Assembly: GCF_000724485.1 (NCBI RefSeq) | Contig: NZ_CP007739.1 | Location: forward strand, 2,946,001-3,010,000 | Length of the DNA stretch: 64,000 nt | Direction of reading: 5' to 3' | From: Bacillus methanolicus MGA3 | GTDB taxonomy: Bacteria > Bacillota > Bacilli > Bacillales > Cytobacillaceae | Part shown: positions 62,555 through 64,000 of the stretch, one piece after another | Layout of the letters: each line of letters starts with the position of its first letter | How positions within the stretch are numbered: position 1 is the first letter of the stretch | Translations under genes and position numbers: made by a program | The notes under the pieces: generated by a model | What the model was told of the DNA's origin: nothing | Databases searched by the model: none | The model's input: the letters and a program-made list of their open reading frames with translations, nothing else

Positions 62555-64000
62555 TCAATAAACTGCTTGTATTTGATCAATAAAGATTTGCCCTTTGTTT
62601 TTGTTTGAGTCATTAACTTCCATATAGCGAATAGGTACTTCTAATTTATATGGGGCTTTTAATCCTGCCGGAATTTGTGCCTCTACATACTTCCATCCAG
62701 TCCAATCTAAATTTTTTGTGAAATCTAATTGAATTTCTTTATTATCAGCGTCCTTTAACTGCGCCCGAAGCCAATGGCCTTTAGCATCTCCATAAACCCA
62801 CATACCGATTTTCTTAGGAGTCCCTATTATTTCGATAGGTGTTATTTTTTGTGCATAAACCCCAGAAGTACCTGTTTGGCCAATAAAGTCATAAACGACT
62901 TTTAATGATTGTTTTCCTTGTTTCACAAAGTTTTTCTCAGGCATAACCTGAACATTGGAGTAACGGGCTCCAGTTGCCTTCCAATTACTTAAATCCCCTT
63001 CAAAATCTTCTATAATCAAGCTTCCCGGATTTCCAACTATTACATTTAATTGGGCTTTGACAGAACCATATGAAACAGTAATTGTACCGAAACCATCTTT
63101 TGTTCCTGCTTTAAAGATGCCTTTTTCTACTTTACCCAATTGGTCTGATACTTGATAAGAAAACACAGCCGGATCTGCCACAATTTTTTGTCCTTTAAAG
63201 TATCCTTCAGCAGGTATACTTAATGACCCTCCCTTTTCTACTACAATCGTATTTTGTTTTAACTTGATAGAATCGATTGTATTCACCAAGTTTACAGTGA
63301 CATTTGCTTTTATTGAACCAACAGATGCTGTAATTATACCTTTTCCAACTTTATTGGCAGCTGTAAATGAGCCGTCCGCATGAAATTTCCCAATGTTTGA
63401 CGACCAAATGATCGGATCTTTAATAGCCACAACATCATTCGCTTTATCCAATCCCTTTACAGAGATGTTTAAATCCTTATAGGTTGCACCTGCAAATAAA
63501 GTTATTTCATTAGGATTTAATAATAATGTATGAAGTGGACCTGCTTTCCACAATCCAACGATGAGAAGTGCATTGGAAACAGGTCTTTCTTTTCCATCTG
63601 AAGGTTTATTGACGACACTAGTTTCCAAATCGCCTGGCTGTCTTACTACCATTGTGGATGAACCACCGCCATCAAAAGTCATCGCTTCCACCGCACCAAA
63701 ATCTTTCATGACTTTCGCCAATTCAGAGAGGGTAACACCAACACTATGGCTTTGCCGCCCATCAATAACTACAACAAATACTGAACCATCCTGCTTAATT
63801 CCAATGGCAGTCCGAGGATGGGCCCCGGCTATATTAAAACTTTGAGCCTGTCCGTTTTTAACAAGATGATATCTCCCTCCGATGGCTTGATCGACTTGAT
63901 CCCATTCAGGTTTATCATAAGTAAGGGTAATTTCGACCCGATCCCCTGGCTTTAATGTCTTCAAATATTCGCTTCCGGCAGCATGTCCGGACAGTATCCA
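62555..64000 (-). CDS. Phosphodiester glycosidase (NAGPA) domain protein with Big-like modules, 5' end missing
   Basis: The frame runs off the right edge; 481 codons are visible. N-terminal part is a NAGPA/DUF2233 domain: AGAHPRTAIGIKQDGSVFVV, DGRQSHSVGVTLSELA and MTFDGGGSSTMVV, the last two being its signatures. Two Ig-like Big repeats follow (about 160-300), then a C-terminal jelly-roll carbohydrate-binding-like region. Such proteins act on phosphodiester-linked sugars at the cell surface. The first visible Met-like codon is internal (TTG at 63964). Confidence 0.87.
   Translation of the reverse strand, partial: WILSGHAAGSEYLKTLKPGDRVEITLTYDKPEWDQVDQAIGGRYHLVKNGQAQSFNIAGAHPRTAIGIKQDGSVFVVVIDGRQSHSVGVTLSELAKVMKDFGAVEAMTFDGGGSSTMVVRQPGDLETSVVNKPSDGKERPVSNALLIVGLWKAGPLHTLLLNPNEITLFAGATYKDLNISVKGLDKANDVVAIKDPIIWSSNIGKFHADGSFTAANKVGKGIITASVGSIKANVTVNLVNTIDSIKLKQNTIVVEKGGSLSIPAEGYFKGQKIVADPAVFSYQVSDQLGKVEKGIFKAGTKDGFGTITVSYGSVKAQLNVIVGNPGSLIIEDFEGDLSNWKATGARYSNVQVMPEKNFVKQGKQSLKVVYDFIGQTGTSGVYAQKITPIEIIGTPKKIGMWVYGDAKGHWLRAQLKDADNKEIQLDFTKNLDWTGWKYVEAQIPAGLKAPYKLEVPIRYMEVNDSNKNKGQIFIDQIQAVY

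Overview
The window is chromosomal DNA of a Gram-positive, endospore-lineage Bacillaceae, AT-rich with strong AGGAGG-type ribosome binding sites. Gene order from minJ through tagU closely follows the Bacillus subtilis minJ-ctpB-ftsXE-cccB-yitT-prfB-secA-hpf-fliTSD-flaG-hag-csrA-fliW-flgLKNM-comF-degV-degUS-yvyE-tagU region. A SecA2/SlaP pair, genes for a diacetamido-uronic-acid polymer and group I introns in flagellin recall S-layered and thermophilic Bacillus/Geobacillus relatives. The species is not identified; that placement is inference.

Layout, left to right. (1) 1-8.4 kb, minus strand: 5' part of minJ, ctpB, a tandem-duplicated HxlR regulator, an M23 murein hydrolase with coiled coil, ftsX, ftsE, cccB and a YitT-family membrane protein. 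(2) 8.6-16.9 kb: prfB with its programmed +1 frameshift, secA, a broken SEC-C/TPR gene, a split chromate transporter, and hpf behind a SigB-type promoter. (3) 17-28.7 kb, flagellar late genes: fliT, fliS, fliD, flaG behind a SigD promoter; a frameshifted LAGLIDADG endonuclease on the opposite strand; hag interrupted by two group I introns; then csrA, fliW, yviE, flgL, flgK, flgN, flgM, yvyF. (4) 28.8-36.2 kb: comFC, comFA (no comFB between them), a 17-repeat coiled-coil protein, a DegV protein, degU, degS, and yvyE. (5) 36.2-42 kb, plus strand: an LCP wall-polymer ligase, a seven-SH3 amidase, a two-SH3 protein and a SpoIID/LytB-type protein, a remodelled counterpart of B. subtilis lytABC. (6) 42-56.7 kb, minus strand: a Wzx/Wzy glycopolymer cluster with TagO, three glycosyltransferases, GtaB, Wzz-like protein and a complete WbpA/B/E/D/I-type set predicted to make UDP-2,3-diacetamido-2,3-dideoxy-mannuronate. 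(7) 57.4-60.7 kb, plus strand: secA2 and slaP, predicted to export S-layer proteins. (8) 60.8-64 kb, minus strand: a NlpC/P60 endopeptidase, an unknown protein, and a truncated phosphodiester glycosidase/Big-domain protein.

How the parts fit. FtsEX probably drives the adjacent M23 hydrolase; FlgM, FliW, CsrA and SigD promoters time flagellin synthesis; DegSU and comF serve motility/competence decisions. Regions 5-8 read as one envelope programme: TagO starts a glycan, the cluster builds and exports it, TagU-type LCP attaches it to peptidoglycan, and SecA2/SlaP exports surface proteins that such polymers commonly anchor.

The most notable signal is at hag: two related group I introns separated by a 69-nt exon, the second of which begins with a synonymously diverged copy of the last flagellin exon plus stop, so RNA that has not spliced intron 2 would still encode a full-length 569-residue flagellin. 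Also of note are a ~190-bp dispersed repeat (three copies, two in tandem before secA2), a family of ~100-bp palindromic intergenic repeats, a tandem HxlR fusion, and a decayed SEC-C gene. No rRNA, tRNA, CRISPR array or insertion-sequence transposase was seen.
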